DNA from: Acephala macrosclerotiorum | Lineage: Eukaryota > Ascomycota > Leotiomycetes > Helotiales > Mollisiaceae | Assembly: GCA_014904845.1 (NCBI GenBank) | Contig: MU119322.1 | Coordinates: 62,001 to 126,000 of the forward strand | DNA: 64,000 nt | Reading direction: 5' to 3' | Part shown: positions 21,583 to 34,339 of the stretch, piece by piece | Layout: every line of letters starts with the position of its first letter | Numbering within the stretch: the stretch's first letter is position 1 | Notes under the pieces: generated by a model | Seen by the model: the letters and a program-made list of their open reading frames with translations, nothing else | Database searches by the model: none | Told to the model about the DNA's origin: nothing | Made by a program: the position numbers and the translations under genes

Positions 21583-22754
21583 ATGGGACGTGGACCGTAC
21601 GTATATTCTATTTCTATCTGCAACTTGTTTCTGTGTTCGAGGGAATCGAATTGATGGAAATACTGGTCGAAAGCTCAATATTCAACATTTCCTCTGGGAA
21701 ATTGAAAAAAGCCTGCCAGCATCTTCAGCTTCGACTACCTCTCTGCGAACATGGCTACGAGCAATTCGCCTCGATACTTTGTCGTTCTGCTGTCTTCTAG
21801 CGTCAAACGCGTTCATAGTTTTCTAATCGAAGGCTGACCATACCTTTCATACAGAAAGAAGCATCAAAAGCGCCTCAGCGCGCCATCGCATTGGCTCTTG
21901 GACAAACTCTCCGGTGCCTATGCTCCTCGTCCATCCGCCGGTCCTCACAAGCTCCGCGACTGCATGCCCCTCATCGTCTTCATCCGAAATCGCCTAAAGT
22001 ATGCCCTCAACTCGCGCGAGACCAAGGCCATTGTCATGCAACGCTTGATCAAGGTTGATGGCAAGGTTCGAACCGACGCTACATACCCCGCTGGCTTCAT
22101 GGATGTTATCAGCATTGAGAAGACCAAGGAACACTTCCGTCTCGTCTACGATACCAAGGGTCGCTTCACCGTCCACCGCATTCAAGAAGAGGAGGCCGAA
22201 TACAAGCTTGGAAAGGTCAAGAGAGTGCAGTTGGGCAAGGGCGGAATCCCATTCTTGGTCACGCACGATGCTAGAACGTAAGTTCTGTCAGACATCATTC
22301 AGCCGTTGGTCCAAGCTTTGGTCGATCCACCCCATACGATCGAGCTAGATCAACGGTTGCTATACGGTTCCCCCAGAAATGCTGACAAAATTTTGCTTGC
22401 AGAATCCGTTACCCTGACCCAGCCATCAAGGTCAACGACACCGTCAAGATTGAGCTCGCTACAGGCAAGATCCAAGACTACATCAAGTTCGACACTGGTG
22501 TCATTGCTATGGTCACTGGTGGTCGTAACATGGGTCGTGTTGGCATCATCACTCACCGCGAGCGTCACGATGGAGGCTTCAACATCGTCCACATCAAGGA
22601 TGCCATCGACAACTCCTTCGCTACTCGTGAGAGCAACGTCTTCGTTATCGGTTCTGAGAAGCCATGGATCTCTCTGCCAAAGGGCAAGGGTGTTAAGCTT
22701 ACCATCGCTGAGGAGAGAGATCGCAGACGCGCACATGCCATTGCCGGCCAGTGA
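21583..22754 (+). CDS. RPS4: 40S ribosomal protein eS4
   Basis: Exons 21583-21596, 21855-22277 and 22403-22754 encode 262 residues. The first exon is 14 bp (MGRGP, split codon), followed by a 258 bp intron and then [18 protein letters not shown]. The second intron (125 bp) joins [18 protein letters not shown]. The whole sequence matches the eS4 family: S4-like RNA-binding part, KOW-like [11 protein letters not shown], and the C-terminal [20 protein letters not shown]. It is a structural component of the small subunit body. The tiny first exon and long first intron are typical of fungal ribosomal protein genes. Codon use is strongly biased to C-ending, optimal codons throughout, so it does not show the skew switch of its neighbours. 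Confidence 0.97.
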
Positions 22755-24691
22755 ATGGTGGTTTCTCGCTTGGCTTGCTTTGGGATGATGGATGGATGGT
22801 ATCATGGTCTGGAGTATTTGGTGCTTTTTTCCGTGCTTTGGGAAAGAGAATTATTTGCGACATGAAGCATGCAAATGGTAGCATAGCAGCCGCACAGGTA
22901 TAGACCAATACCAATGAATGTAAAAGCACATCCTCATCCCGAGTTCCGGGTACTCCTCATAAGATATTTGCCCCCTTGTATTTCTCTGCTCGGTGAAGAT
23001 CTCCGTTTATGCAGCCACATCCAAGAAGGAAAGACTCCCCGTGCATGAAACTCCAAGACTAGAAAACCCCACAGATAGATCTCATCCCCGCTCTCATCAT
23101 TGCTGACCCCCATGCCTATCCCTGCTTTTTGGATCGTGACCTTCCCTTTCATGAAAATCCAGAAGGCCGCAACGTGCCTGCAGCCCACCGACTTATTTGC
23201 GAGCTTGCATTTTACTTTTTTTGCTCATCACGAGCCTGCTAGTTGATGTAAGTAGTTTCCGGGATCAGGGTCAGTTGCGCAGTAATTGGTAGAGATGTGA
23301 TAGGCGGTGTCGATCTGGTCAGATCATATGGTAAGGTTACTGAGATTTCTTGGGAGATTGTCAAGGGGTTGGAAATGGAGATGATCGGATTGGGACAGGT
23401 GAGAGGCGATGGTGGTTTTTGTGAGGTAAGAGGTGAGGGGTCTGCAGGTGTTTTAAGGTATTACAGTGCGATACGAGAGGGGAAGATGTCTCGTGAGGGG
23501 ATATCTAGTTTATGTGAGGTGAGGCTTAGGTAGTTGTGTTACTGAGTACGGTGTGAAAAAGGGGGAGGATTCAGCTGAGGGGCCAGGAAGGACAGGCTTC
23601 TGCGTCATCTACTTTACTGCGATGAAGGCGTTTCCGAGGCTTACAGGATCATAATCTGGGCGTACTGTAGCAGCACGTGTCCCTCAGATTCATTGTGATG
23701 TGGCGTGGGGGATATTTTCGTTGCACGTCGACGATGATGCTGGTTCCGGCTGCCCATTCCTGACTGGATGAGGGTAATTGTTCTAGAAAGCCTTGAAGTT
23801 TGGTATAGAACTATTGGCCTGGGTGTCCAATATGGACGATCTGCATTGCTATTCTTGTTGTTCCACAGAAGAGCTGAGATAGTGATCATGATACGGTGAC
23901 GATAGAGGAGTGGGATGGGATGGCATCACGATGGGGCCTGGAAATCTGGAAGATGCTGCCGTACGAATAAGAGATGACATGGATGGCGTGCCTGCCCGGT
24001 TCCAACTGCAGGAAGGGATACACAGCATAGGAAGGATACTGCAAGGAGAAAATATTGAGGCTTCTGGTTTGGTCGTCCGTATGCGTGAATATTCGCGACT
24101 CGCTGTGTTAGGTGGACCTGCTTCTGAGCATCGCGTGGCCACCGGGTCTAAAAGGCGTCCAGATCCAATTCGAGCCAGACAGTGGTTTTTCGTTCTGGCC
24201 TCATAACTTGCTGTCATATTACCATCCCTTCCCGTTATCTCCAAACACATCCATGGCAGAGGCAGAACGTCCACGCTACACTACCCATCGCCAACAGGTG
24301 CCAGGTGCCAGGACTAGAACATTATTAGGTTGTTCGGAGCGAGTGCCGGACGCACCATAACCACAACGTACCCAGAAACTGCTCCACTATCTCCTGTCGT
24401 GGTAGAAACATCAAACTAAGCACTACTTCTATATCATTACCTACACTACCCGCTCCAAGACAAGAGAAACGAACCCGCTCCTCTAGTGTCAACTGCCCCC
24501 GCTCCTCCTTCTGTCAAGCTTCCCCCGAAAACATACTTTTATATCTCCTTCATACTTTTTATATATTTATGGTGGTGTAGGTGGAAATCTCGGACCGGAA
24601 TCTGGCTTCTTAGATTCGAACCTCTGGTGGGACAAACTTCTTATGCGCATATGGGCTTGCAAGATCTGATCTGCAAATCCTTGTCACGAAC
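22755..24691. other. Gene-poor stretch 22755-24691
   Basis: Nearly 2 kb between RPS4 and DLD1. Several open frames of 70-140 codons occur on both strands, but none has a recognisable motif, signal peptide or consistent codon use. I see no supported gene. 23290-23540 is G-rich on the plus strand. Confidence 0.5.
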
Positions 24692-26720
24692 ATGTCTGTG
24701 TGCATGAGGTCGGCTCAGGCTGTTCCGAAGCGCCTCTTCGCTTCATCCAGAACATCAACCACCCCTCTATCATCTCCAATCTCGACGTTCGGTACGAAAA
24801 CGAGGAATGTGAGATGGAGTAGTGGTAAAGCAGGAGCGACAGAGGAGGGTGCGAAGGGGAAGGGGAAGGGGAAGGGATGGACTGGGTTCAGTGTGTTGGC
24901 TTGGATGGGAGTTTCTGCGTTGGGCGCGGGGGCGTGGACGAGATGGCAGGGTGAGGAAAAGAGTGGGAGGATGCGGGATTATTCGAGTCCGGAGAAGTTC
25001 GTGAGGCCGACGTATGCGACCATTCACGATATGGAGGCTGTGAGTGCTCTCTTGAATTTCTCCTTGAAGTCTACAGACATGCAGAGATGTCTGAATTGAG
25101 TTCATGAGTGGGGTGTGGGGTGAGAAACTCTATCAAGCGAGGGGTATTTGCGCAATTCGGCTTGGAGGATTAGGGGAGAAGTTGGACTTCCGGAAAGTGA
25201 CCAACTCTTCGGATCAGGGTTATGTTTCGGAAGAAACTTTGATCGGAATGGAATTTGCCAATACTGACAATATCTAGGCAATCAAGGAGATTCGCCAAGC
25301 GACTGGGGACGACGATACGATTTCGACGGACGACGAAGACCTGCACAGACATGGATACTCAGAATGGTCGTCCACGAACATCGACGGCCTCCCCGTAGCA
25401 GTGGCCTACCCAAAATCTACCGCTGAAGTATCCCAAATCGCCAAAATCTGCTACAAGTACCGCGTACCCATTATTCCATTTTCTGGTGGTTCCTCACTCG
25501 AAGGAAATTTCTCGGCACCGTATGGAGGAGTCAGCGTCGACTTTGCTTTCATGGACCAAATCTTGCAATTGCACCAAGAAGATATGGACATCGTAGTCCA
25601 GCCCAGTGTGAGTTGGATGTCACTGAATGATGAGTTAGCGAAAAGACAGAGTGGGTTATTCTTTCCTGTGGATCCTGGACCAAGCGCCAAAATTGGGGGA
25701 ATGGTAGGAACGAACTGTTCGGGCACGAATGCGGTCAGATATGGGACAATGAAGGATTGGGTTATCAATCTTACGGTTGTCCTCGCGGATGGCACGGTCA
25801 TCAAGACGAAGCGTAGGCCCAGGAAGACCTCTGCTGGATACAACCTCAACTCGCTGTTCGTTGGCTCGGAAGGGACACTGGGACTGGTGACAGAGATCAC
25901 ACTCAAGCTGGCCGTTGTCCCGCAGGAGTATTCTGTGGCGGTTGTCACATTTCCTTCGATTCGGGATGCTGCTGCCGCTGCTGCCAGTGTCATGAGAGCA
26001 GGCGTTCAAGTGGCTGCGATGGAAATCATGGATGAGGTACAGATGAAGGTTGTCAACCTTTCCGGATCCACTGCACCTCGCAAGTGGAAAGAGCTTCCAA
26101 CACTGTTCTTCAAGTTCAGCGGAACTAAAGCTGGTGTCAAGGAGAACATTGCGGTGGTTTCAGCAATCGCGAAAGCTCATCGAGGCGGCGAGTTCGAGTT
26201 CGCTAAAGACGCAAAAGAGCAAAAATTGCTTTGGTCTGCGAGGAAAGAGAGCTTGTGGTCTATGCTTGCCATGAGGAAGGAGGGTAGTGAAGTGTGGTCT
26301 ACGGATGTGGCAGTCCCATTTTCTCGTCTCGCTGATATCATTGAAATCAGCAAGAAAGAGATGGATGACTTGGGCCTGTTTGCTAGTATCCTGGGTCATA
26401 TTGGAGATGGTAACTTCCATGAGAGTATCTTGTATGACAAGAATGTACCGGGAGAGAGGGAAAAGGTCGAACAATGTGTGAAGAACATGGTTGGCAGAGC
26501 TCTGGAAATGGAAGGGACTTGCACGGTGTGTTTGATTTCTCGAAACGAGATCTATGCTGATATCTTAATACAGGGTGAACATGGCATTGGCATAGGCAAG
26601 AAGGAAGCCTTGTTGATGGAAGTGGGAATCGACACACTGACTGTCATGAAGAGCATCAAGCAAGCTCTCGACCCACACTGGATCATGAATCCTGGTAAGA
26701 TCATGGACGTACCATTCTAG
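24692..26720 (+). CDS. DLD1: Mitochondrial D-lactate dehydrogenase (cytochrome)
   Basis: Exons 24692-25039, 25278-26525 and 26574-26720 encode 580 residues. The N-terminus is a basic presequence, then a Lys-Gly repeat (about 55-62, from an AAGGGG hexamer array), then one hydrophobic helix (about 64-83), as in inner-membrane Dld1. The FAD-binding domain has PFSGGSSLEG (183-192), DPGPSAKIGGMVGTNCSG and GSEGTLGLVTEI. The FAD-oxidase C domain has LGHIGDGNFHESI (about 488) and GEHGIGIGKK near the end. It oxidises D-lactate and passes electrons to cytochrome c. The second intron (48 bp) is a multiple of three with no stop. Splicing is preferred because it makes TCTGEHGIGIGKK contiguous, as in the family. 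Confidence 0.95.
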
Positions 26721-29133
26721 AGATTCGGGGATGGGAGGCACTTTTGGTTTCAAGGAATATCGAGTGTGATTGGATACACAAAACAGGGCGGACGCAGCAT
26801 ATTTTCTCAGTTTTGGGCCTGCTTGGGCACCGTTTCTTCCTTCGGACGGGGTTTTAGTTCTTGCGTAGTGGATAGGTGGTCGGCTAGACTCATTCTCCTC
26901 GCGGGGAGATGCATTTCGGGGCGGCTGGGTCATGGTAGCATTCTAACGAGCCACGATTTTCCTTTCTCGCATGCCGCTATCGAGATGGTGACTTGCCATT
27001 CCCTTTTTTTTTTTTTTTTAAAGGAAAGAAGTCCCTGATATTCCTTTCATGGGACGAGGCCCAAACCAACGCCGCTGAATGTATGATTTAGGGGAAATTA
27101 AGTATGTGACGGAAACAGAACAGGACGTGGAGCCTCAGGAGGCGAATCGTGCCGATCAGGGGATGCCGGGGAATGCAGTGCAGCCACGATCAGAACCGAA
27201 AACGACAGGAAGTGAGGAGAGCCGAATTGCCCTGGCGGGCTGGAATATTCCACATACACTCTGTAGCATAAAGCCCTTAAGGCCTAGCTTGCGTTTTTGG
27301 AAGTTTTCTACTGCTTCTTGCTTTTGCACACTAACAAGGAGCGTGCCGAACAAAAGTCGGTATGACAAGAAATCTGCAACGTGGTACTGGGAATTCCAAG
27401 GCGTCGGCGTGGCGTCTAACGGTGAGAGGGCTGGAAAAAAATTAAAAATCGCTTTTCTGGGATAACTTCGGTCGAGCTCACTGACCTCGTCTTCCTCGGA
27501 TGGCTGGTGTGGCGGCACAGCAGCATGGTATTGATAGAATCTCACCACGTACCCCCACGTAGTGTCCAACTTGATCCTGGTGCGTTATCATATCGAATAC
27601 AATGACATCGCCTTTGACATCCGTCTTGGTAACCCCTCATTCTTTTCTCCCCGCTTCCTTTAGCTTCGGGTAGCCACTAGCCATGCTGCATCGAAGGATG
27701 TCCAAGGATTCGGCATCGATGCCGAGAAGAAAGTACTGCCCTTTCTGCTAGTAGCCGTGCTTTCAATCTTGCCGACAAACAGCCATTCGGAACAGATGAC
27801 AGGAAAGACTCTGCTGCCGCGTAAAAGGGTTAGAGCAAGGGCCGATGGCCACACGATGAACTGATCTTTCAAAAGGAGAGACGTTGTATCCGGTAATTGC
27901 TGGGTCTTGGCACGTTCGATGAAGCATTCCTGATTCCTAATTCTGATTTCGATAGGTACGATCGAATTTGGCAATCTCGCTTCTCTCAAGCGTCCTATAT
28001 TGAGTTGTGATTCGATTAGCAGCTTGGTTAATGCAGAAGGAAAGGCTGTTATATCTCCACCATCAAGATTTGAATCAAGGGAAAATGTGCAAGTAGTGTA
28101 TGTTAAATAATGGAGATCTGGCGGGCCGCATCATGGAGAACCCTTCAGACCTTCAGAGCGAGGGAATGGATGATTGCTAATGCCAACATTTTATAAACAA
28201 CTCAGAATTTTCGAGATGAAACAAACAAGAACAAACACGCAGGACGCATATCAAGTTCGGGGTGAATATATAGTATCGGAGTTACCTTATGCTTTGCTCT
28301 ACACCGCCTTCCTCTTTATTTTGCCGCCAATGGCCTTCGCGTTGAACCTCGCGTCACTCTTGGTCAACCGCGTTTTTGGCGCTCTATCTTCTTTTCCTCT
28401 TTAACAACAGCAATAGTTTCACCAATCGCAACCAGCCGCAGAGTGGTTTGTTTCTCTTTGCAATACTCAAATGATGCCTATCTGAATGTTGCCCTTCATA
28501 AGGTAAAAAAAAAAACACTGCCGCATACTTGCATAACAGCTCCTGCATGGCGAGACTGGCATGGCAAAATCTATCTGCCGGATAAACTCCTTTTCAACCC
28601 ATCTCTCTCATTTAGAGGATTTCACCTTCAATCTCTCAAATTCACCTACGAACTTGAGCCACTTCGGCGGCTCAAGCCTTGTTCGCCTCTTTCAGCTGGA
28701 GGCCCTCCTATTTCAGCTGGAGGCCCTCCTATTTCAACCCCCACCTCCACCTCAACCTCAAACCTTCCTCCTTCCTTCTACACAAACACCTCCTCCATAC
28801 ATACATACCACTGACCATTGATAAACCAGATAGGAATCAACTCCAATTCTGCCACTACCCGAAGGTCTCGCATACTTCTCGACTGCGTACCGCTTTTGTT
28901 TCTTCCACCCCACGTCCCCAGGTCGTTTGACCAACCGTCTTGAACAACAACCCCACTGAATACCATCACCTTTCTACACTTGTATGACCTACATATCCAA
29001 CAACATAACTCCAATGTCATACACCTAGCTTTGAGGACGAACGCAAGATCACAAACGTTCGAGAACCCTGAAGGTGATAACCTTATCCTCTCTACCTTCA
29101 AAGAAGCCTAACTGACCATAATCAGCCGCAACC
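26721..29133. other. Long intergenic region upstream of the RdRP gene
   Basis: 2.4 kb. It includes a T16 run (27004-27019), a 21-bp tandem duplication (28691-28732) and a C-rich, CCACCT-rich stretch at 28735-28810. The last 250 bp look like leader for the RdRP gene. Open frames such as 27079-27465 and 27660-27989(-) have no recognisable domain. Confidence 0.5.
28691..28732. repeat. 21-bp perfect tandem duplication
   Basis: The unit TTCAGCTGGAGGCCCTCCTAT occurs twice head to tail (28691-28711 and 28712-28732). Each unit contains the near-palindrome GGAGGCCCTCC. Confidence 0.9.
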
Positions 29134-32100
29134 ATGAACAGATCCACCATGTACCGCACCCCCCATGGTATTAGGGACCTCGCAAGAGTTCAGCCAGCGT
29201 CGCGTTCTCCCGGCATCACATATCAGACTCGGTTCGCAAAGCAGGGCATTGACCTCAAGCCAACCTACGAATGGCAGAAATGGGATGAATTAGCCGTTCT
29301 CATTAAAGGCGTCCACGACAATGAAACAACATACAATCTGTGGCGTAACTTCTCTACTCAAGGCAACATCGTCTTCATCGATCTCTTCGAGGGTAAAGAT
29401 GGCAAGAGGAACGGAGGAGCCAAGATCAAGTTTTCTCCTCCACCCGAGCATCCTTTCTGGGAGATGAATGGTGGCAGATATCCTGTGGGTTCGGCGGAGG
29501 GATATGACTACTTCGTCATCGTGTCGCTTGATACGCGATTCGCAAATGGACTTCGAGTTCAAAGTCCTATCAAGAAGTATGTCTTCTACGATCCCCATAT
29601 GCGCATGTATGCTTCGATGCTACATTTCGTACTTATGATTGAGAGGGACACTATGATGCCTCTCAAGTCACTTATGCCTCTCGAGGTGAACGACCTGTGC
29701 TTCTGTCTTGATCTTCTCAAGAACCGCATTACTGCTACTTTCAATGTCGAGTACAAAGACCCCCGTGATAATGGACATCCAGAATATGTTAGCAATTCTG
29801 CCCTCAATACTCTCAATCGCATCAACAAATACCGATTTGAGATTCCTTTCGGTCAACTAAAAAGTATTCAACGATTGGAACTTAGCAATGAGGTATTTGC
29901 ATTGATCATCTCTCTGGACTCCCCGCCTCAATACTTTCGAAAGCGCCAGGACGACCATGCCGCCCACTCTAATGAGACATCTTCTTGGAGCGAGCACGAT
30001 ACATGGTATCGCCAGACCGATCTTGTTTATGATCCGTACAAGCTTCAGAGAGCCAAAGTTGCACTGCACAAGGAGGCCCCTGTGATTGACATTGGTGAGG
30101 ACTCTAACATAGTTGATTCTAGTATGACGAATTTTACTAACCGCCTAGGCCGATGGACAACATATGCCTTCGAGTTCAACACTCGTAGAGACGAGACTGC
30201 TCTGTTTGGGGACATTCGACAAGCCCTACAGGATTACAACATCGACATAGTTCCAATTCCCAAATTCAACAAATTGGATTCATATCCACCCCAGTTGTGG
30301 GCTTTGATCGATCCGCCAAAATCTCATAGAGCTTCTACCGAATTGTCGTCCTTGGCTGGTAATGCAAATTCGCTCCCATTCGAAGTCAGATATCAGCTCG
30401 AGGTCTGCATCTCCCGGGAGATCATAAATGAGTACAATATCACTACAGCCTTCGTTGCAAAGCTTTCGGGGATTGCCTCTGAAGACTCTGCAAAGGCACG
30501 CAATATTCTGGAATATGTTGCGGGGCAAGAGAAGCGTATCTACGATCCTATGGAGATCTTCGACGATGGCAACGCCCTCGCATTTTCACCCAAGACAGAT
30601 ATCCCTCATTACTGCGCTTATTCTAGAAAGGCAACAATCACGCCTAGTACCATCTACTTCAGCTCCCCGACAGTCGAGACCACGAACAGAGTTCTGAGAC
30701 ACTATGCTCGGGAAAACCGGGATGGCAGATTCCTTCGCGTGCAGTTCACCGATGAGCTGTTTGAGGTTTGTCTATCTGTCCGAAGACTTCTACGTACCTA
30801 ACTAAGTTTGATAGGGCCGCATCAATTCGTGTGCCGAGAAGCAGAGAAATGACGAGCTCTTTACGAGAGTCTATAGAACTTTGTTCAACGGCATTCAGAT
30901 TGGAGATCGCCACTACGAGTTCTTGGCTTTTGGTAACTCCCAATTTCGTGAGAACGGTGCCTACTTTTTTTGCCCAACAAATCATCTATCATGCAATGAC
31001 ATTCGCCAATGGATGGGCAACTTCTCTCACATCCCAGTTGTTGCGAAGTATGCCGCGAGGCTCGGGCAGTGTTTTTCAACCACCAGAGCCATCAACGGCC
31101 TTTCGAAGCCTGACATTGTCAAGATCGCAGATGTCGAACGCGGCGACTACTGCTTCACAGACGGGGTTGGCAAAATCTCACCTTTCCTTGCACAGATGAT
31201 CGCTGCAGAGCTCGGTCTTCGTCAACCAACTGCGCCATCCGCCTTTCAGTTCCGCCTCGGAGGCTGTAAGGGTATTCTTGCTGTCTGGCCTGATGCTAAG
31301 GATAAGGAGGTCCATATCAGAAAGAGTCAGCAGAAATTTACTGCGACCTACAATGGTCTTGAGATCATTCGCTGCGCCCGCTTCTCTAACGCGACATTGA
31401 ACCGACAAACAATTACAATATTGTCATCCCTTGGCGTCCCCGATGAAGTCTTCCTGGACATGCTTTCTGATCAGCTCGCTGGCTATCAGGCTGCCTTAGA
31501 CAACGATGATGAAGCCGTGAAGTTGTTAGTAAGATTTATCGATGATAACCAGATGACAATCAATATCGCCACCATGATTCGCAACGGTTTCATGGCCAAG
31601 AGAGATCCGTTTGTTCTGTCGTTGCTACATCTCTGGAGATCATGGTCCATCAAGCTTCTTAAGGAGAAAGCCAAGATCATTGTTGAGAATGGCGCCTTCG
31701 TTCTTGGTTGCATCGATGAGACGGGCACCTTACGTGGTTACTCCAAGCCCGAGATCGCTCGTGGGCAGCAATTTGCTGAAGAGGATTTGCCGCAGATTTT
31801 CATCCAAGTCCCCGACAAAGCCGATCGCAGCAAGTATAATGTCATCGAGGGTGTTTGCTTGGTTGGCCGCAATCCGTCTCTTCACCCGGGTGATTTGAGA
31901 GTTGTTCAGGCTGTCAACGTTCCTGCCCTGCACCATCTTCGGGATGTTGTTGTTTTCCCACTTAACGGGGAGCGAGATATTCCGAGCATGTGCTCTGGCG
32001 GAGACCTGGATGGGGACGATTTTTTCGTCATTTGGGATCAGAACCTCAGACCACCCGAATGGAACTGTGAGCCGATGAGCTACAAGGCACCGAAGCCGAG

Positions 32101-33786
32101 AGAGCTTGACAAGCCAGTTGAGATTACGGATCTCATGAAATTCTTCGTTCGTTTCATGAAGAATGACGCGCTCCCCACCATCGCGCATAATCATCTTGCT
32201 CAGTCTGATTTGAACGTGGATAGCGTGAAGAATCCCAAATGTAAGCATACTCCAAGATGCACCGACGAGACTAACAATGAATAGGTCTACAACTGGCTGC
32301 ATTACACTCTAAGGCTGTCGACTATGTCAAGACTGGAGAGCCTGCTCAGATGCCAAAGTCATTGAGAGTACGAAGATGGCCTCATTTCATGGAGAAGAAG
32401 CATAAGTCTAAAGACCAGATATACCATTCCGACAAGATCTTAGGTCAACTGTACGACAAGGTCGAAACTGTCAACTTCATTCCGCAGTGGCAGGAGCCAT
32501 TCGACAAGCGCATTCTGCAAGCCTACGAACTCGATGATGCCGTATTAAAGTCAGCTCGTCAAGTAAAGACCCAGTACGATACTGCAATGAAGCGCCTCAT
32601 GGCGCAGCAAGAAATCCGAACTGAATTTGAAATTTGGTCCACGTTCGTTCTCTCCAAGCCACGAGTTGGAAGCGATTATAAACTCCAAGAAGAGATTGCC
32701 AGATTGTCAGACTCGCTGAAGGATCAATTTCGGTCTGTCTGCCACGACAAGGCTGGGAGCCGGGACTTTGCCGTCCTTGGCCCTTTCGTGGCTGCCATGT
32801 ATAAGGTAACCAAGGAGGAGTTAGATATTGCGCTGGCCGAGTGCCGCGAGAGGAAGCAGGTGGGTGGTCGACAAGTACCAAAGCGCAAGATGGAGCCGAA
32901 GTACATGCCGCTGATCACATTCCCTTGGCTGTTCGAGAAGGAGCTGGGCCGCATTGCCACTGGTATTGAGGTTTCCGACGACTTAGATGACCTTGGCCTG
33001 ACGAGTCTCTCACTGGATGCACCAAGCAAGAGACGGCAAGGAGGCGGGCTCGTCGATGTGGACGATTATATTACCCAAGAAGATGGTCATGTCGTTCATC
33101 GCGGCGAAGAACTCGACCTATTCCGTCCAGGTGACGATTTTGACGATTTCGCCAACAAAAGTGACATCGGAGAAGACCACCTCATGATGATGGGTCGATC
33201 TGGAGAGGCTGTCTTGGCTACCGAGTTCGATTTGTCAAACCCTACCCCTGAACACTTACGTGGTGGCACTGGGGTTGAGGATGTCGTGCCCAGAACCGAA
33301 CTTGAGGGTCTGGTCAATCCGCAATATACTGCTCAACTCGCTCATGAGTCTCAAGGAGCCACTGGGACTTCCTTCGATAACTGGCACCATGCCCAGGCTC
33401 CTCGTGACCTCTTCGGTTCTAACGTTACCGTCCCAGATTCTGTCGCTATTGGGCAGAAGAGTCTCTTGGATGCCGAGATTGATGCACAGAACATTGGTGA
33501 AGAACAAGTCGTCGACCTGAACATTAAGACTTCTCCACCAGAGGAGTTGGCAAATCTAGTGGGCAGTTCAGAGCCAGAGTCTGAGCACGAGGAACCTCAA
33601 GTGGAGGAGATCGTAGACATCGAGGTGAAGGATTCCCCATTGGAGAAGCTGTCACGCTTGGTGTCAGGCGTGGAGGCGACTGGCGACTCCAGGAACGACA
33701 ATGACATCGAGATCAAGGAAGAAATCGTGGACCTTGATGTCAAGGAGTCTCCTTTGGAGAAGTTGGCTCGTACTCTGGACTTTTAG
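29134..33786 (+). CDS. Eukaryotic-type RNA-dependent RNA polymerase (RNA-silencing RdRP)
   Basis: Exons 29134-30765, 30815-32240 and 32285-33786 encode 1519 residues; introns are 49 and 44 bp. The catalytic double-psi beta-barrel motif CSGGDLDGDDFFVIWD is present, with Asp941, Asp943 and Asp945 as the metal-binding triad. Around it are GVGKIS, FQFRLGGCKGILAVWP, GRNPSLHPGDLR and, after the last intron, CLQLAALHSKAVDY, all standard for RdRP of the RDR/SAD-1/Rdp1 class. The N-terminal ~540 residues match the expected extension in length. The family copies single-stranded RNA to dsRNA for Dicer. This supports quelling, heterochromatin or silencing of unpaired DNA, depending on paralogue; I cannot say which. 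The C-terminal 95 residues carry three acidic repeats. The start AACCATGA at 29134 is the first in-frame ATG with good context. Confidence 0.95.
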
Positions 33787-34339
33787 TCTTCTTACTTTCG
33801 CGGATCTTCTTCCATTAGGATATCTCCAAGGCAAAGAGACTGGTAAACGAGGATTTTGCTAAGCGAACGGATTCTTGCGGGATATTGTACCGCTTCCGCC
33901 TCAACTTAGGCCTCAACTTAGGCACCTTTGCTCTCATACTTTTCGTTCACAGGACGTTGCGCCGCCAGCGGTCATCTTCGCTTTCTTCGGGCTCCAGCTG
34001 TCAAACAGCTTTGCACATCATTGATCTCTGGCATTGAACTTTTTTTGCATTGATTTTCGACAGAGCATGCGTGTTACAGGCGAGATGCGGTCCTGTATTT
34101 TGCATCACGGTTCATTCGGGAAGGAGTTTCATGGCCTTGATCTCTATTCCAGGAGCATAGCGTTGCATTTCACCGGTTCGACGCTCAGCGTTTCAAATAC
34201 TTTTCTTTGCCGCACGCGCGCTACACTGACAGAGTCAATGAGATTATTCCTAGACTGAATAGGTCCGGATGATCTTAACTAGCATAATGAATCATGAATG
34301 ATGCCCTAAACAAGAGTTCTTCATTCCTACTTTTTAACT
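33787..34339. other. Intergenic 33787-34339
   Basis: Convergent 3' ends of the RdRP and the Zn2Cys6 gene. It contains a perfect 12-bp tandem duplication (CCTCAACTTAGG, 33899-33922). No coding signal is seen. Confidence 0.55.

Noticed and set aside
27079..27989. Open frames of 109-137 codons between DLD1 and the RdRP gene
   Set aside because: No recognisable motif, signal peptide or splice-consistent extension.
31730..32302. 190-codon minus-strand open frame over the RdRP catalytic region
   Set aside because: It overlaps the conserved RdRP exon and crosses its intron; a shadow frame.
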